Origin: an uncultured Bacilli bacterium
Lineage (GTDB): Bacteria; Bacillota_I; Bacilli_A; RF39; UBA660
DNA: 31,941 nucleotides
NCBI GenBank assembly: GCA_904502155.1
Contig: CAJGDV010000004.1
Coordinates: 1-31,941 of the forward strand
Direction: 5' to 3'
Part shown: piece after piece, positions 21,778-30,821 of the stretch
Layout: every line of letters begins with the position of its first letter
Numbering within the stretch: the first letter of the stretch is position 1
The notes under the pieces: model-generated
The model's database searches: none
What the model was told of the DNA's origin: nothing
Seen by the model: only the letters and a program-made list of their open reading frames with translations
Translations under genes and position numbers: made by a program

Positions 21778-23024
21778 TCTTCAAGATTAATTTTAGCACC
21801 AACATTTGTTAGTTTTTCAATTATATTTTCATATCCTCTTAAAACATGTTCTACATTAGTAACAACAGTTTCTCCATCAGCTTTTAATCCAGCAAGTATT
21901 AAACAAGCTCCAGCTCTTAAATCTGTTGCTTTTACTTCTTTACCAACAAGTTTTGATGGACCATTAATTTTTATAGATTTACCATTAATTTCAATATTAG
22001 CACCCATTTCATTTAAATATGGTATATTTTGGAATCTATTTTCATATATAGTTTCTTCTAAATTAGATATCCCATTACATTGAGTAAGTAATGTTACTAA
22101 TGGTTGTTGTAAATCAGTAGGGAATCCTGGATACCCTAAAGTTTGTACATCTATAGGATTTAACTCTTCTTTTGCAGATATATTTATATAATTTTCTCCA
22201 ATTTCGATATCTGCATTCATGTTTTTAAGTTTAGTTAATAAATTTTCTAAATGTTCTGGAATGATATTTTCTATTTTTAAATTTTTACCTATTAATGCTC
22301 CTAAAACAATATAAGTACCAGCTTCAATTCTATCTGGAATAACATCTATATGACATTTACCTAGTTTTTCAACACCTTCAATAGTAATTGTACTTGTACC
22401 AGCTCCTGTAACTTTAGCACCCATGTTATTTAAAAAATCAGCAACATTAACAATTTCTGGTTCTTTAGCAGCATTTTCAATAGTTGTTTTTCCTTTAGCT
22501 TTTACAGCAACTAATAAAGTATTAATTGTTGCACCTACACTTGGCATATCTAGTTTTACTGTATTTCCAACTAGTTCTTTTGCATTAATTATAAATTTAT
22601 TATCTTTTTCAATTACTTCAGCACCTAATGCTTTAAAGCCTTTTAATGTTTGATCAATTGGTCTAGCACCTATTGAACAACCTCCTGGAAAATACATTTC
22701 AACATGTTTGTATTTTCCTAATAAAGCAGACATAAAATAATATGATGCTCTTAATTTTTTTGATACTTCTTCTGGAATTTCCTTATTTACAATGTTTGTG
22801 GAATCAATAATCATTTTATTATTTTCTCTTGTAACTTTAGCACCTAAATATTGTAATATTTCATTTAAAGCTTCAATATCAGAGATATTTGGAATGTTAT
22901 CAATAGTTACGACATCATCACTTAATAATGATGCTGGAACAAGTGCTACAGCACTATTTTTAGCCCCACCAATTGATATTTTTCCTGTTAATAGATTATT
23001 TCCTTGAATTCTTATTTGTTTCAT
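21771..23024 (-). CDS. murA: UDP-N-acetylglucosamine 1-carboxyvinyltransferase
   Basis: A 417-residue enzyme of the first committed step of peptidoglycan synthesis, transferring enolpyruvyl from PEP to UDP-GlcNAc. Lys22-Asn23 in GGAKNSAV bind substrate. The active-site Cys116 lies in PGGCSIGARPID, the fosfomycin target, so the natural Cys form is present. GYPGFPTDLQQPLVTLL and DLRAGACLILAGL near the end are family hallmarks. Length is typical. Start ATG 23024, 12 bases after fba stops, with AGGAGG; probably an fba-murA operon, as for fbaA and murAB (murZ) in Bacillus. Confidence 0.97.
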   Translation of the reverse strand: MKQIRIQGNNLLTGKISIGGAKNSAVALVPASLLSDDVVTIDNIPNISDIEALNEILQYLGAKVTRENNKMIIDSTNIVNKEIPEEVSKKLRASYYFMSALLGKYKHVEMYFPGGCSIGARPIDQTLKGFKALGAEVIEKDNKFIINAKELVGNTVKLDMPSVGATINTLLVAVKAKGKTTIENAAKEPEIVNVADFLNNMGAKVTGAGTSTITIEGVEKLGKCHIDVIPDRIEAGTYIVLGALIGKNLKIENIIPEHLENLLTKLKNMNADIEIGENYINISAKEELNPIDVQTLGYPGFPTDLQQPLVTLLTQCNGISNLEETIYENRFQNIPYLNEMGANIEINGKSIKINGPSKLVGKEVKATDLRAGACLILAGLKADGETVVTNVEHVLRGYENIIEKLTNVGAKINLEEV

Positions 23025-23036
23025 AAATTCCTCCTA

Positions 23037-23885
23037 TTATGCCTTATTATTTGAACCTAATAAAGCTATTTTATTTCTAACAACTTCTTTAATTGCATTT
23101 TCTCCAGATCCAATAACTTTTCTAGGATCATATGAACCCTCATTACTTTTTACGAAATCTTTTACACTATTATGCCATGCTATTTGTAATTCAGTATTAA
23201 TATTAATTTTAGCAATACCACATGAAATAGCTTTTTTAATTTTGTCATCAGGTATACCAGTACCACCATGTAAAACTAACGGTAATTTTGTTTTTTCACT
23301 TATTTCTTTCATTCTTTCAAAATTTAAGTTAGGTTCACCTTTATATATTCCATGTACACTTCCTAATGCTGGAGCTAAACAACATAAATTAGTTGCATTT
23401 ACTATTTTAACACAATCTTCGCATTTTGCGTGTAAAATCTCATTAGAAACGCCATCTTCATTACCACCAATATGTCCAATTTCTGCTTCTACAGAAACAT
23501 TTTTATTATTAGCATATAATACTACTTCATTTGTTATTTTAATGTTTTCATCAAGTTCATATTTAGAAGCATCAATCATAACTGATGTAAAACCAGCATC
23601 AATTGCCTTTTTACATACTTCAAATGAACTTCCATGATCTAAATGAAGAGCAACTGGTATTGTAATATTTAAATCTTCTATTAAACCTTTTACCATATTA
23701 GCAATTACTTTATAACCGCCCATATATTTACTTGCACCTTCACTAACACCTAGAATAACAGGACTATTTTGATTTTGACATTCTTCTAAAATATATTTAG
23801 CCCATTCTAAATTATTAATATTTAAATGTGGAATAGCATATTTGCCTTCCATTGCCTTATTTAACATTTCTTTCATATTTTCCAT
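23037..23885 (-). CDS. fba: Class II fructose-1,6-bisphosphate aldolase
   Basis: A 282-residue zinc aldolase of glycolysis and gluconeogenesis cleaving fructose 1,6-bisphosphate. HLDHGSSFE at 81-89 holds catalytic Asp83 and zinc His84; EAEIGHIGG near 134-142, the second zinc His in GSVHGIYKG near 176-184, and LVLHGGTGIPDDKI near 204-217 (zinc His and phosphate loop) complete the site. INTELQ is the C-terminal active-site strand. It heads an operon with murA. The ATG at 23885 follows GGTGATA. Confidence 0.95.
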   Translation of the reverse strand: MENMKEMLNKAMEGKYAIPHLNINNLEWAKYILEECQNQNSPVILGVSEGASKYMGGYKVIANMVKGLIEDLNITIPVALHLDHGSSFEVCKKAIDAGFTSVMIDASKYELDENIKITNEVVLYANNKNVSVEAEIGHIGGNEDGVSNEILHAKCEDCVKIVNATNLCCLAPALGSVHGIYKGEPNLNFERMKEISEKTKLPLVLHGGTGIPDDKIKKAISCGIAKININTELQIAWHNSVKDFVKSNEGSYDPRKVIGSGENAIKEVVRNKIALLGSNNKA

Positions 23886-23910
23886 ACTATCACCATATTA
23901 ATTATATAAG

Positions 23911-23941
23911 TTTTTAAAAAAAAGAGCAACAATGTTGCTCT
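23911..23941 (-). terminator. Terminator of the rplI-dnaC-M23-walJ-rlmH run
   Basis: On the minus strand the 8-bp stem AGAGCAAC/GTTGCTCT with a three-base loop is followed by eight T. It overlaps the rlmH stop codon region at 23940. Confidence 0.9.
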
Positions 23942-24395
23942 ATTTATGATAACTTTCATTTTTAATTATTTTAAATGCCCTATATATTTGTTCTAACAAT
24001 ATTACTCTAAATAATTGATGAGGAAAAGTAAATTTAGAAAAAGAAAGTGCTAAATTACTTTTTTTCTTAATATCATCATGAAGACCATAAGATCCTCCAA
24101 TAATAAAAGTAATATTTGAATTATTTATAAATATATTGTTGATTTTCTCAGCAAATTCAGTACTTGAAAATTGTTTACCTTCTATTTCTAAAGTCACAAT
24201 ATAATCTTTATCACTTATATGTTTTAAAATTTGTTCCTTTTCTTTTTCTAAAACAATATTTTTGTTATCAAAATCGTAATCATTTAATTCAATAATTTCT
24301 AATTTTGTATATTTTGATAATCTTTTTGTATATTCTGAAATAGCTTCTTTTAAATATTTTTCCTTAATTTTGCCAGTCGTAATTAACTTTATCAT
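23940..24395 (-). CDS. rlmH: 23S rRNA (pseudouridine1915-N3)-methyltransferase
   Basis: A 151-residue SPOUT methyltransferase acting on pseudouridine 1915 in helix 69 of assembled 70S ribosomes. MIKLITTGKIKEKYL begins the protein; the knot holds FIIGGSYGLHDDIKKKS near 99-115 (SAM site), and FPHQLFRVILLEQIYRAFKI with YHK at the end matches the family. The start overlaps the end of the walJ gene by four bases (ATGA). The order walJ-rlmH is typical of the origin-proximal region of Bacilli. Confidence 0.96.
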   Translation of the reverse strand: MIKLITTGKIKEKYLKEAISEYTKRLSKYTKLEIIELNDYDFDNKNIVLEKEKEQILKHISDKDYIVTLEIEGKQFSSTEFAEKINNIFINNSNITFIIGGSYGLHDDIKKKSNLALSFSKFTFPHQLFRVILLEQIYRAFKIIKNESYHK

Positions 24396-25129
24396 ACTTC
24401 TATTACCTCTGTTCTTTCATTTTGCATTGCGACACAAATATTTTTTTCATATTCAATATAATTTAGAACTGTATCTAATGCTTTTTCTTTAGTATTATTA
24501 TTTTCACTTAAATGAGCTAAGACTATATGTTTTGTATTATCACCTATAAATTTAGATAAATAATATCCACAATCTTTGTTAGAAATATGTCCTTCATCTC
24601 CTAAAATTCTCATTTTTAAAAAATAAGGTCTATTACTTTCCATTAGCATATCAACATCATGATTAGATTCAATTATATATGCTTCTTTATTTTTAAGAAT
24701 TTCATGATATTTATTATTTATATATCCTGTATCAGTTATATAAACTATTTTGTTATTGAATATATATCCTAAACATTCGTTAACATCATGCGAAAGTTTT
24801 ATTGTATTAATAATAAAATTATCAAATTCAATATTTTCATCTATTAATTCATAGTTTTCTAAATCAACATTTAGTTCTGCTTTAGTTTTAGAAGATAAAT
24901 AAATCTTTGGATTTATATTTTTTATTATTCTTTTTAAGGCACTTGTGTGATCAGTATGACTATGAGTTATAAAAATAGCTTCAATTTCATTTGGTTTTAC
25001 ATTAATTTCGCTTAATTTTTTAGAAATATAAAGGAAATTGGTTCCTACATCGATTAAAAATTTATGATTTTTAATTTCAATGTAAGTACAATTTCCTTTT
25101 GAACCACTAGCTAAAACGCAAAATTTCAT
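24392..25129 (-). CDS. walJ: MBL-fold hydrolase WalJ/YycJ
   Basis: A 245-residue metallo-beta-lactamase-fold protein of the YycJ family, in Bacilli part of the walRK region and linked to coordination of DNA replication with division; some members act as 5'-3' DNA exonucleases. ASGSKGNCTY at 7-16 and the metal motif THSHTDH at 55-61 (His56, His58, Asp60, His61) are clear; further ligands include LSHDVNE, the TDTGY segment near 112-116, and AHLSENN near 206-212. The start overlaps the last base of the M23 peptidase stop codon. No walRK is seen in this window. Confidence 0.93.
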   Translation of the reverse strand: MKFCVLASGSKGNCTYIEIKNHKFLIDVGTNFLYISKKLSEINVKPNEIEAIFITHSHTDHTSALKRIIKNINPKIYLSSKTKAELNVDLENYELIDENIEFDNFIINTIKLSHDVNECLGYIFNNKIVYITDTGYINNKYHEILKNKEAYIIESNHDVDMLMESNRPYFLKMRILGDEGHISNKDCGYYLSKFIGDNTKHIVLAHLSENNNTKEKALDTVLNYIEYEKNICVAMQNERTEVIEV

Positions 25130-26610
25130 TAATAGAATGATAATGGCGAAACGTAAGAACCAAAGTTATATCCAGGATGTTTTCCTCCATAATATATTTC
25201 AAAATGTAAGTGAACTCCTGAAGATCTACCTGTATTACCCATATATCCTATTATTTGACCACGAGCAACTGGTAAACCAACTTTAACTCCTGGAGCCATC
25301 GCAGCTAAATGGGCATATGCAGAACCATAACCATTATTATGATTAATTGCAACAAATATACCATATGTTCCATAAGAATATGTAGCCATAGTTACTACAC
25401 CATTATTTGCAGCATAAATTGGTGCCCAATAATTACTTGTAATATCAATAGCTTGATGGAATGAACATGATCCTCTGAAACATCTATATCCATAATGTGA
25501 TGATATATTCGTACTATTTGTTGGCCATGTCCAATAACGACCTCCAACACCAGAGATATATTTAGTTCCAATAAGAATTACTTTATTTGTACTTGGTTTA
25601 ATAGTTACTTGTTCAAGTACTTCTTGTGAATCAACAAATCCATTTTTATAAACTAATTCTTGAGTAACACGGTTTACACCATTTTCCCCATTTTGAATAA
25701 CTTGTTCATCACCTTCAACTAAAGTATCTGTTCTTCGTTCTTCTACACCATAAAATTGTGTTTGATCTTCTATAAGTTTAACATTAGCAATAACATCAAC
25801 CATAGGTTTAGCATATGAAACAAGAACCTTTTGTCCCTCATAAAGAATATTATCAGCTGATGTAAATTCAGGATTTGAAATCAAGAATTCTTGAACACTG
25901 ATTTTATTGTCTGTTGAAATACTTTCAATAGTATCTCCTTTTTTTACAGTATATTCTTCACCTTTTTCAGTTGTTGAAAATAAAATATATTGTGATAAAT
26001 CTTCAACGTCATTAAAAATTTCTTCGTCAATAGGGATACTTGTTTTTTTACTAGTTATAACATTATCTACATAAATATTTGTAAATATTTGTCCTACTTC
26101 TTTTATTTCTTCTTGAGTACCATCTAAATATGCATTATATTTATCTTCACCAACAAAAGCAATTATCGTATCTTCAACAGATTCTTTAAATATTTCTTCA
26201 TCAGTAACATAAATGTAATTATTTTTTATTTCAACTTCTCCATCTTCATTTTCAGATTCAGTTTTAATATTAAATTGATAACCTGTAATCGTAAAAGGTT
26301 TCAATTTTTTTAATTTGTTATATACGTCTTTAACATCATCAAGATGTTCGTCATATGTGACAATTTTTTTGATGTCTATTCCATTTGGTGCTTCTACTTT
26401 ATCAACATTGTATTTTTCTTTTATATTTGTTCCTTCTTTATCAATATAATTTAAAAGTTCATCTTTATTTTTTATAACTCCTAGGATTTGATCATCTAGA
26501 TATACTTGATAAAAATGATTTGGTGCTATATTCTTCTTATCTTCAAATCCAATCATAAAAATAAAAACACTAATAATTGCAACAAATATATATGTTAATA
26601 TTTTTTTCAT
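25129..26610 (-). CDS. Cell-wall M23 endopeptidase with LysM and G5 domains
   Basis: A 493-residue exported murein hydrolase. A signal/anchor helix (about 2-20) is followed by an uncharacterised N-terminal region (about 25-215), a LysM domain (YTVKKGDTIESISTDNKISV near 216-235, to about 262), a G5 domain (about 268-350) and a C-terminal M23 peptidase (about 360-493). The zinc site is intact: His385 and Asp389 in HQAID, His467 and His469 in HLHFE, with His434 in YAHL. In contrast to SpoIIQ it should be active. The ATG at 26610 lies three bases after the dnaC stop. Co-transcription with dnaC, walJ and rlmH is likely. Confidence 0.93.
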   Translation of the reverse strand: MKKILTYIFVAIISVFIFMIGFEDKKNIAPNHFYQVYLDDQILGVIKNKDELLNYIDKEGTNIKEKYNVDKVEAPNGIDIKKIVTYDEHLDDVKDVYNKLKKLKPFTITGYQFNIKTESENEDGEVEIKNNYIYVTDEEIFKESVEDTIIAFVGEDKYNAYLDGTQEEIKEVGQIFTNIYVDNVITSKKTSIPIDEEIFNDVEDLSQYILFSTTEKGEEYTVKKGDTIESISTDNKISVQEFLISNPEFTSADNILYEGQKVLVSYAKPMVDVIANVKLIEDQTQFYGVEERRTDTLVEGDEQVIQNGENGVNRVTQELVYKNGFVDSQEVLEQVTIKPSTNKVILIGTKYISGVGGRYWTWPTNSTNISSHYGYRCFRGSCSFHQAIDITSNYWAPIYAANNGVVTMATYSYGTYGIFVAINHNNGYGSAYAHLAAMAPGVKVGLPVARGQIIGYMGNTGRSSGVHLHFEIYYGGKHPGYNFGSYVSPLSFY

Positions 26611-26613
26611 AAA

Positions 26614-27969
26614 TCACCCTTTTTCCACTTCTTTATTTACTATATCAACAAATTTACTTATGTTTCTTTTAAATAATAAATCAATTGTCGCAGTATCACC
26701 ACTACGATGTTTTGCAACAATAAATTCACTTTGACTTATATTACTTGATTCTGATTCACCTTTTTTTAGTTGATAATAATCATCACGATATAAAAAGGCA
26801 ACAATATCAGCATCTTGTTCAATAGAACCTGATTCTCTTAGGTCTGATAACATAGGTCTTTTATCATCACGTTGTTCAACACTACGAGATAATTGTGCTA
26901 AGGCAACAACTGGAACATCTAAATCCATTGCCATAGTTTTTAAAGAACGTGAAATTTCAGAAACTTCTTGTTGTCTATTACCTTGATATTTAGCTGAACC
27001 TTGAATTAATGTTAAGTAGTCAATGATAACTATTCCTAGTCCATTTTCTTGAGTTGCTAAACGTCTACATTTAGCTTTAATTTCTCCAATTGTCATACCT
27101 GAAGTATCATCAATAACAAGATTTGTTTCACCAAGTCTCATTACAGCTTCATTTATTTTTTTGAAATCTTCTTCTTCAAGTTCTCCTCTTTTTAATTTAC
27201 CTTGATCAAGTTCTCCTTCTGCTGCAATCATACGCATTGCTAATTGTTCAGCTCCCATTTCCATATTAAACAGTGCTACTGTTTTTTCAGTTGACTGTGC
27301 AATATTAGTTGCTAAATTTAGTGCAAATGCAGTTTTACCCATTGCTGGACGAGCAGCAATAATAATAAATTCGTGTGGATGAAAACCAGTCGTTAATTTA
27401 TCTAAATCTGCAAATCCAGTTCTTAATCCAGTTACTTCTCCATCACTTTCATAATTTTTATTTATTATTTCAACTGTTCTATTTAAAACATCTTGAATAG
27501 TTTTAAATTCTGAACCTTTTCTAGTTTTAACAACATTTAATATTTTACTTTCGGCATTTTCTAAGATATCAGCTAATTCATCAGATCCATCATATGCTGA
27601 ATCAATTATTTTTGAAGATTCATCTATAAGTCTTCTTAAAATAGCAGTTTCGTTAACAACTTTAATATATCCTTCTACATTGGCAGCACTTGGAACAGTA
27701 TTTACTATTTCTCCAATATAACTAACTCCACCAACATCTTCAAGAATATTTCTTTTATCTAATTCTGATATTACAATAGCTGCATCAATTTTTTTATTTG
27801 CTTCACTTAAAGTTTTAATTACATCAAATATTTTTCGATGTGATTGTAAATAAAATAATTCTGATGATAGATTTTCAATGCATTTTTTGCATGCTTGATC
27901 AGATAAAAACATTGACCCAATAACACATTTTTCAATTTCTATATTACTTGGCATTATTTTTTCTGTCAT
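26614..27969 (-). CDS. dnaC: Replicative DNA helicase DnaB (DnaC in Bacillus)
   Basis: A 451-residue RecA-fold hexameric helicase that unwinds the replication fork. The N-terminal DnaB domain (about 10-110) is followed by the primase-interacting linker and the C-terminal ATPase: Walker A ARPAMGKTAFAL at 206-217, Walker B IVIIDYLTLI, LAQLSRSVEQRDDKRP and the arginine-finger region KHRSGDT near 425. The ATG at 27969 has AGGTGA seven bases upstream; a GTG three codons earlier abuts the rplI stop and lacks a site. No intein. The order rplI-dnaC is typical of Bacilli. Confidence 0.97.
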   Translation of the reverse strand: MTEKIMPSNIEIEKCVIGSMFLSDQACKKCIENLSSELFYLQSHRKIFDVIKTLSEANKKIDAAIVISELDKRNILEDVGGVSYIGEIVNTVPSAANVEGYIKVVNETAILRRLIDESSKIIDSAYDGSDELADILENAESKILNVVKTRKGSEFKTIQDVLNRTVEIINKNYESDGEVTGLRTGFADLDKLTTGFHPHEFIIIAARPAMGKTAFALNLATNIAQSTEKTVALFNMEMGAEQLAMRMIAAEGELDQGKLKRGELEEEDFKKINEAVMRLGETNLVIDDTSGMTIGEIKAKCRRLATQENGLGIVIIDYLTLIQGSAKYQGNRQQEVSEISRSLKTMAMDLDVPVVALAQLSRSVEQRDDKRPMLSDLRESGSIEQDADIVAFLYRDDYYQLKKGESESSNISQSEFIVAKHRSGDTATIDLLFKRNISKFVDIVNKEVEKG

Positions 27970-27978
27970 AATCATCAC

Positions 27979-28425
27979 CTAGCCTTCTTTTATTAAATCA
28001 ACCTTTAATTCTGCCACTACTTTTTTATGTAAATTAATTTTTACAATATGTGTTCCTAAACAATTTAAATTAGTATCTTTACTAATTAATTTTTTATCAA
28101 TATCAATTTTTTTATTTTTTAATTCAGTCGCAATTTGTTTTGGACTAACATTTCCAAAAACCTTATCACCTGCTCCTGTTTTAACTACAAATTTTAATCT
28201 TATTTTTTCTATTTTTTCTTTAATTTGATTACATTCATTTATTTTATCTTTTTCTTCTAATTCTTTTTTTAAAGTAAGAGTTTCTTGATGTTTTAGATTC
28301 CCTTCAGATGCTAAAACAGCATACCCGTTTTTAATTAGGAAATTCATGCCATATCCATCTTTAACATTTTTGATATCGCCTTTTTTTCCTTGGCCTTTTA
28401 AATCTTTAACGAAAATTACCTTCAT
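27979..28425 (-). CDS. rplI: 50S ribosomal protein bL9
   Basis: A 148-residue protein that projects from the base of the L1 stalk. The N-terminal domain MKVIFVKDLKGQGKKGDIKN with the GYGMNFLI rRNA-binding loop, a long connecting helix (about 40-75) and a C-terminal domain with VFGNVSPKQIATEL are visible. The ATG at 28425 has GAGGTG six bases upstream; a GTG three codons earlier overlaps that site. Promoter AAGACA-N17-TATAAT at 28445-28473. It is first in a run through dnaC, the M23 peptidase, walJ and rlmH. Confidence 0.96.
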   Translation of the reverse strand: MKVIFVKDLKGQGKKGDIKNVKDGYGMNFLIKNGYAVLASEGNLKHQETLTLKKELEEKDKINECNQIKEKIEKIRLKFVVKTGAGDKVFGNVSPKQIATELKNKKIDIDKKLISKDTNLNCLGTHIVKINLHKKVVAELKVDLIKEG

Positions 28426-28444
28426 CCTCTTCACCTCATAATTT

Positions 28445-28473
28445 ATTATACTATATTTTTTAATTTATGTCTT
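28445..28473 (-). promoter_or_regulatory. rplI promoter
   Basis: AAGACA (28473-28468) and TATAAT (28450-28445) on the minus strand are 17 bases apart. It sits right after the whiA terminator and 20 bases before the rplI ATG. Confidence 0.65.
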
Positions 28474-28475
28474 TA

Positions 28476-28503
28476 AATAAAAAAAACAAATTTTAATTTG
28501 TTT
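28476..28503 (-). terminator. Terminator of prepilin-yvcK-whiA
   Basis: On the minus strand the stem AAACAAATT/AATTTGTTT with a two-base centre (28503-28484) is followed by a T tract. It contains the whiA stop codon at 28493. Confidence 0.85.
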
Positions 28504-29422
28504 CTTTTTCTCTTATTTTTTCTGCTAAATTTTGTATTTTTTTCATTCTATGATTAACACCAGATTTAGATATTGCTTTATCAGTTTCATAAGAAATTAT
28601 CTCACTTAACTCTAATAAAGAAGCTTCTGGATATTTTAATCTATATTTAGCAATTAATTGTTCTTTTTCTTCTAATAAATCCATACCACCTATTTCAAGA
28701 ATTAAATTTATATCTTCAACTTGTTTTTTAGCGGTAAGAATTATTTTATCTACATTTGCTTGTTCCATATTATTTAATCTATTAGTCATATTTTTATGAT
28801 CCCTATAAATTCTAATATCTTCATAATACATTACTGCATTTGAAGCACTAATTATACGTAGAAAATCACCTATTTTTTCTGCTTCTTTTATATAAACCAT
28901 ATAATTATTTTCTCTTTTAAGTTTTTTGCTATTTAAATAGAACTCATTAATATTTTTTATAATAAAATCAGCATATTCTTCTGTTTGAAAATGAAATTCT
29001 AAATGATAACGTGATTTTTTAGGATCATTAACACTACCTTTAGCTATGAAAACACCTCTTAAATACGCTCTCATAGTATCCATATCATCAATTATATATT
29101 CTTCTGGAACAACTAATATTTTATCTTTATATATTGCAAGCTTTTCAAGTATTTCTATTATATTTTTATTTATTTCAATAATATAAATAAAATTTTTATT
29201 ATAATTATATCCTTTACGAATTGTTATTTTTGCTTGTATATCAAATAATTCTTTAAATAAGGAGAATACTTTTCTTGCAACACTTGGATTTTCAGTATCA
29301 ATTTTAATTTTATTTAAAGAAATATCACTATTTGAAACAATAGCAGATAGTAAGGCAATGTTTTCAGCAACAGTACCATCTATCTTACTAACTTCATTTT
29401 TAACAACACTTGTAAAAGACAT
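28493..29422 (-). CDS. whiA: DNA-binding protein WhiA
   Basis: A 309-residue protein with an N-terminal degenerate LAGLIDADG-like fold (about 1-210) containing FSLFKELFD, MRAYLRGVFIAKGSVNDPKK near 117-136 and YHLEFH. A C-terminal helix-turn-helix (about 240-300) contains KYPEASLLELSEIISYE and the end motif SGVNHRMKKIQNLAEKIR. WhiA is required for sporulation septation in Streptomyces and influences cell division and chromosome segregation in Bacillus. It overlaps yvcK by one base, the conserved order. The usual first partner, rapZ/yvcJ, is absent here, its place taken by a prepilin gene. Confidence 0.96.
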   Translation of the reverse strand: MSFTSVVKNEVSKIDGTVAENIALLSAIVSNSDISLNKIKIDTENPSVARKVFSLFKELFDIQAKITIRKGYNYNKNFIYIIEINKNIIEILEKLAIYKDKILVVPEEYIIDDMDTMRAYLRGVFIAKGSVNDPKKSRYHLEFHFQTEEYADFIIKNINEFYLNSKKLKRENNYMVYIKEAEKIGDFLRIISASNAVMYYEDIRIYRDHKNMTNRLNNMEQANVDKIILTAKKQVEDINLILEIGGMDLLEEKEQLIAKYRLKYPEASLLELSEIISYETDKAISKSGVNHRMKKIQNLAEKIREKETN

Positions 29423-30375
29423 TATTTACCTATTAATTCTGAAAAAATATAGAATGCTAATTTTAATGTATTATGTCTAATAATTTCATTTTCATATAAT
29501 ACTAAATCATCTTCAATGATATTAACACCCATTTTTAATAGTTTTTCTTTGTCGTATATTACTTGATCTTTTTGTTCTAAAGTTTCATATTTAGCAACAA
29601 TTTCTTTATCTAATTCTTTATTATTTAAAATTACAGTATCAACTTTTCTTTTTCCAAGATAAGAATTTAACAATTTAATATGATCACTAACCGTAAAATC
29701 ATCTGTTTCACCAGGTTGAGTCATTAAATTACAAACATAAGTTATATTTGCAGTACTTTTGTCAATTTCTTTAATAATTTCTTTGCAAATAAGATTAGGA
29801 ATAATACTTGTAAATAAACTTCCCATACTTAAAATAATAGCATCAGCTTCTCTAATCGCTTGTAATGCTTCCTCAGTAACTATAGGTTTTTCTTTATATG
29901 ATACAGATTTAATTTTTTTATTACACATTGTAATATGATGTTCTCCTTCAACAATAGTACCATCTTCCATTTTACCAACTAAAACAACATTATCTTCTGT
30001 TAATGGTAAAACTTTACCTTTTAAATTTAAAACTTTACTTAAAGATTGAATGCCATCAGACATATTACCAGTAATATTAGCCATAGCTGTTAATAATAAG
30101 TTACCTACAGCATGACCATTTAAATCACTACTTGTTTTAAATCTATAATGTAACAATTCTTCAACTAGTGGTTCAGTTTCAGATAATGCTACTAAAACCT
30201 TTCTAATATCTCCAACAGCAGGAGTATTAAATTCTTCTCTTAGTCTTCCTGTACTACTTCCATCGTCACAAACAGATACGATAGCAGTTATATCTAATGG
30301 ATACATTTTTAATCCTTTTAATAAAAAAGATAAACCTGTTCCTCCACCTAAAATTACAACTTTTTTCTTGTCCAT
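29422..30375 (-). CDS. yvcK: Gluconeogenesis factor YvcK (CofD-like)
   Basis: A 317-residue member of the CofD/YvcK family, which binds UDP-sugars and is needed for growth and normal morphology on gluconeogenic carbon sources. The Rossmann-like start VVILGGGTGLSFLLKGLK is at about 6-23, VCDDGSSTGRLREEF near 36-50, PAVGDIRKVLVAL near 53-65 and HAVGNLLLTAM near 89-99. The ATG at 30375 follows AGGAGG. Co-transcribed with whiA (one-base overlap), as in Bacillus. Confidence 0.95.
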   Translation of the reverse strand: MDKKKVVILGGGTGLSFLLKGLKMYPLDITAIVSVCDDGSSTGRLREEFNTPAVGDIRKVLVALSETEPLVEELLHYRFKTSSDLNGHAVGNLLLTAMANITGNMSDGIQSLSKVLNLKGKVLPLTEDNVVLVGKMEDGTIVEGEHHITMCNKKIKSVSYKEKPIVTEEALQAIREADAIILSMGSLFTSIIPNLICKEIIKEIDKSTANITYVCNLMTQPGETDDFTVSDHIKLLNSYLGKRKVDTVILNNKELDKEIVAKYETLEQKDQVIYDKEKLLKMGVNIIEDDLVLYENEIIRHNTLKLAFYIFSELIGK

Positions 30376-30384
30376 AAAAACCTC

Positions 30385-30795
30385 CTAAAAATTATCAAAG
30401 TTACTTTCTAAAACTGTATCACTACCACATTCACCTTCATAAATGTTATATTTACCTAACACACCAACCGCACAAAATCTATCGTTTTTGACATCTTCAA
30501 GATAATATTCTTTTCCATCATAATAGACTTTTCCTGTTTCAATTTCTTTTAAATTTTCAAATTGAATAGTACCATCAGTTAAATCAATTGGACCATTATC
30601 AAATAATGAATAATTTGATTCAGCATTATGAATTCGTGATGCATCAATAATGCCATTTAATGTTTGTTTAAAAGCCTTTACTCTAGAATTTTCAATAACA
30701 TTAGATACAATTGGAACACTAATTAGTCCTACTAATGCTAATAGAGTAATAACCCCTAATAATTCAACTAATGTAAATCCTTTTTCTTCTTTCAT
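30385..30795 (-). CDS. Type IV prepilin/pseudopilin-like protein
   Basis: A 136-residue protein with a class III signal: a short charged leader (MKEEKG), cleavage before FTLVE with Glu at +5, and a hydrophobic helix to about residue 30. The extracellular part is small, with two Cys near the end (CAVG and CGSD) that could form a disulfide. The ATG at 30795 follows GGTGGT. It lies between lgt and yvcK, with its own extended -10 at 30811-30819 and 9 bases before yvcK, so it shares a transcript with yvcK and whiA. No assembly ATPase or prepilin peptidase is in the window. Confidence 0.9.
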   Translation of the reverse strand: MKEEKGFTLVELLGVITLLALVGLISVPIVSNVIENSRVKAFKQTLNGIIDASRIHNAESNYSLFDNGPIDLTDGTIQFENLKEIETGKVYYDGKEYYLEDVKNDRFCAVGVLGKYNIYEGECGSDTVLESNFDNF

Positions 30796-30810
30796 ATTAC
30801 CACCAACTTA

Positions 30811-30819
30811 ATTATATCA
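30811..30819 (-). promoter_or_regulatory. Extended -10 promoter of prepilin-yvcK-whiA
   Basis: TGATATAAT on the minus strand directly behind the T tract of the lgt terminator, 15 bases before the prepilin start codon. Confidence 0.6.
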
Positions 30820-30821
30820 TA

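Noticed and set aside
23242..23637. Plus-strand ORF of 131 codons; similar ones at 12321-12752, 20666-21154 and 4269-4541
   Set aside because: Each lies opposite a clear minus-strand gene (fba, RNA methyltransferase, BI-1, SDR) and shows no family motif or ribosome site.
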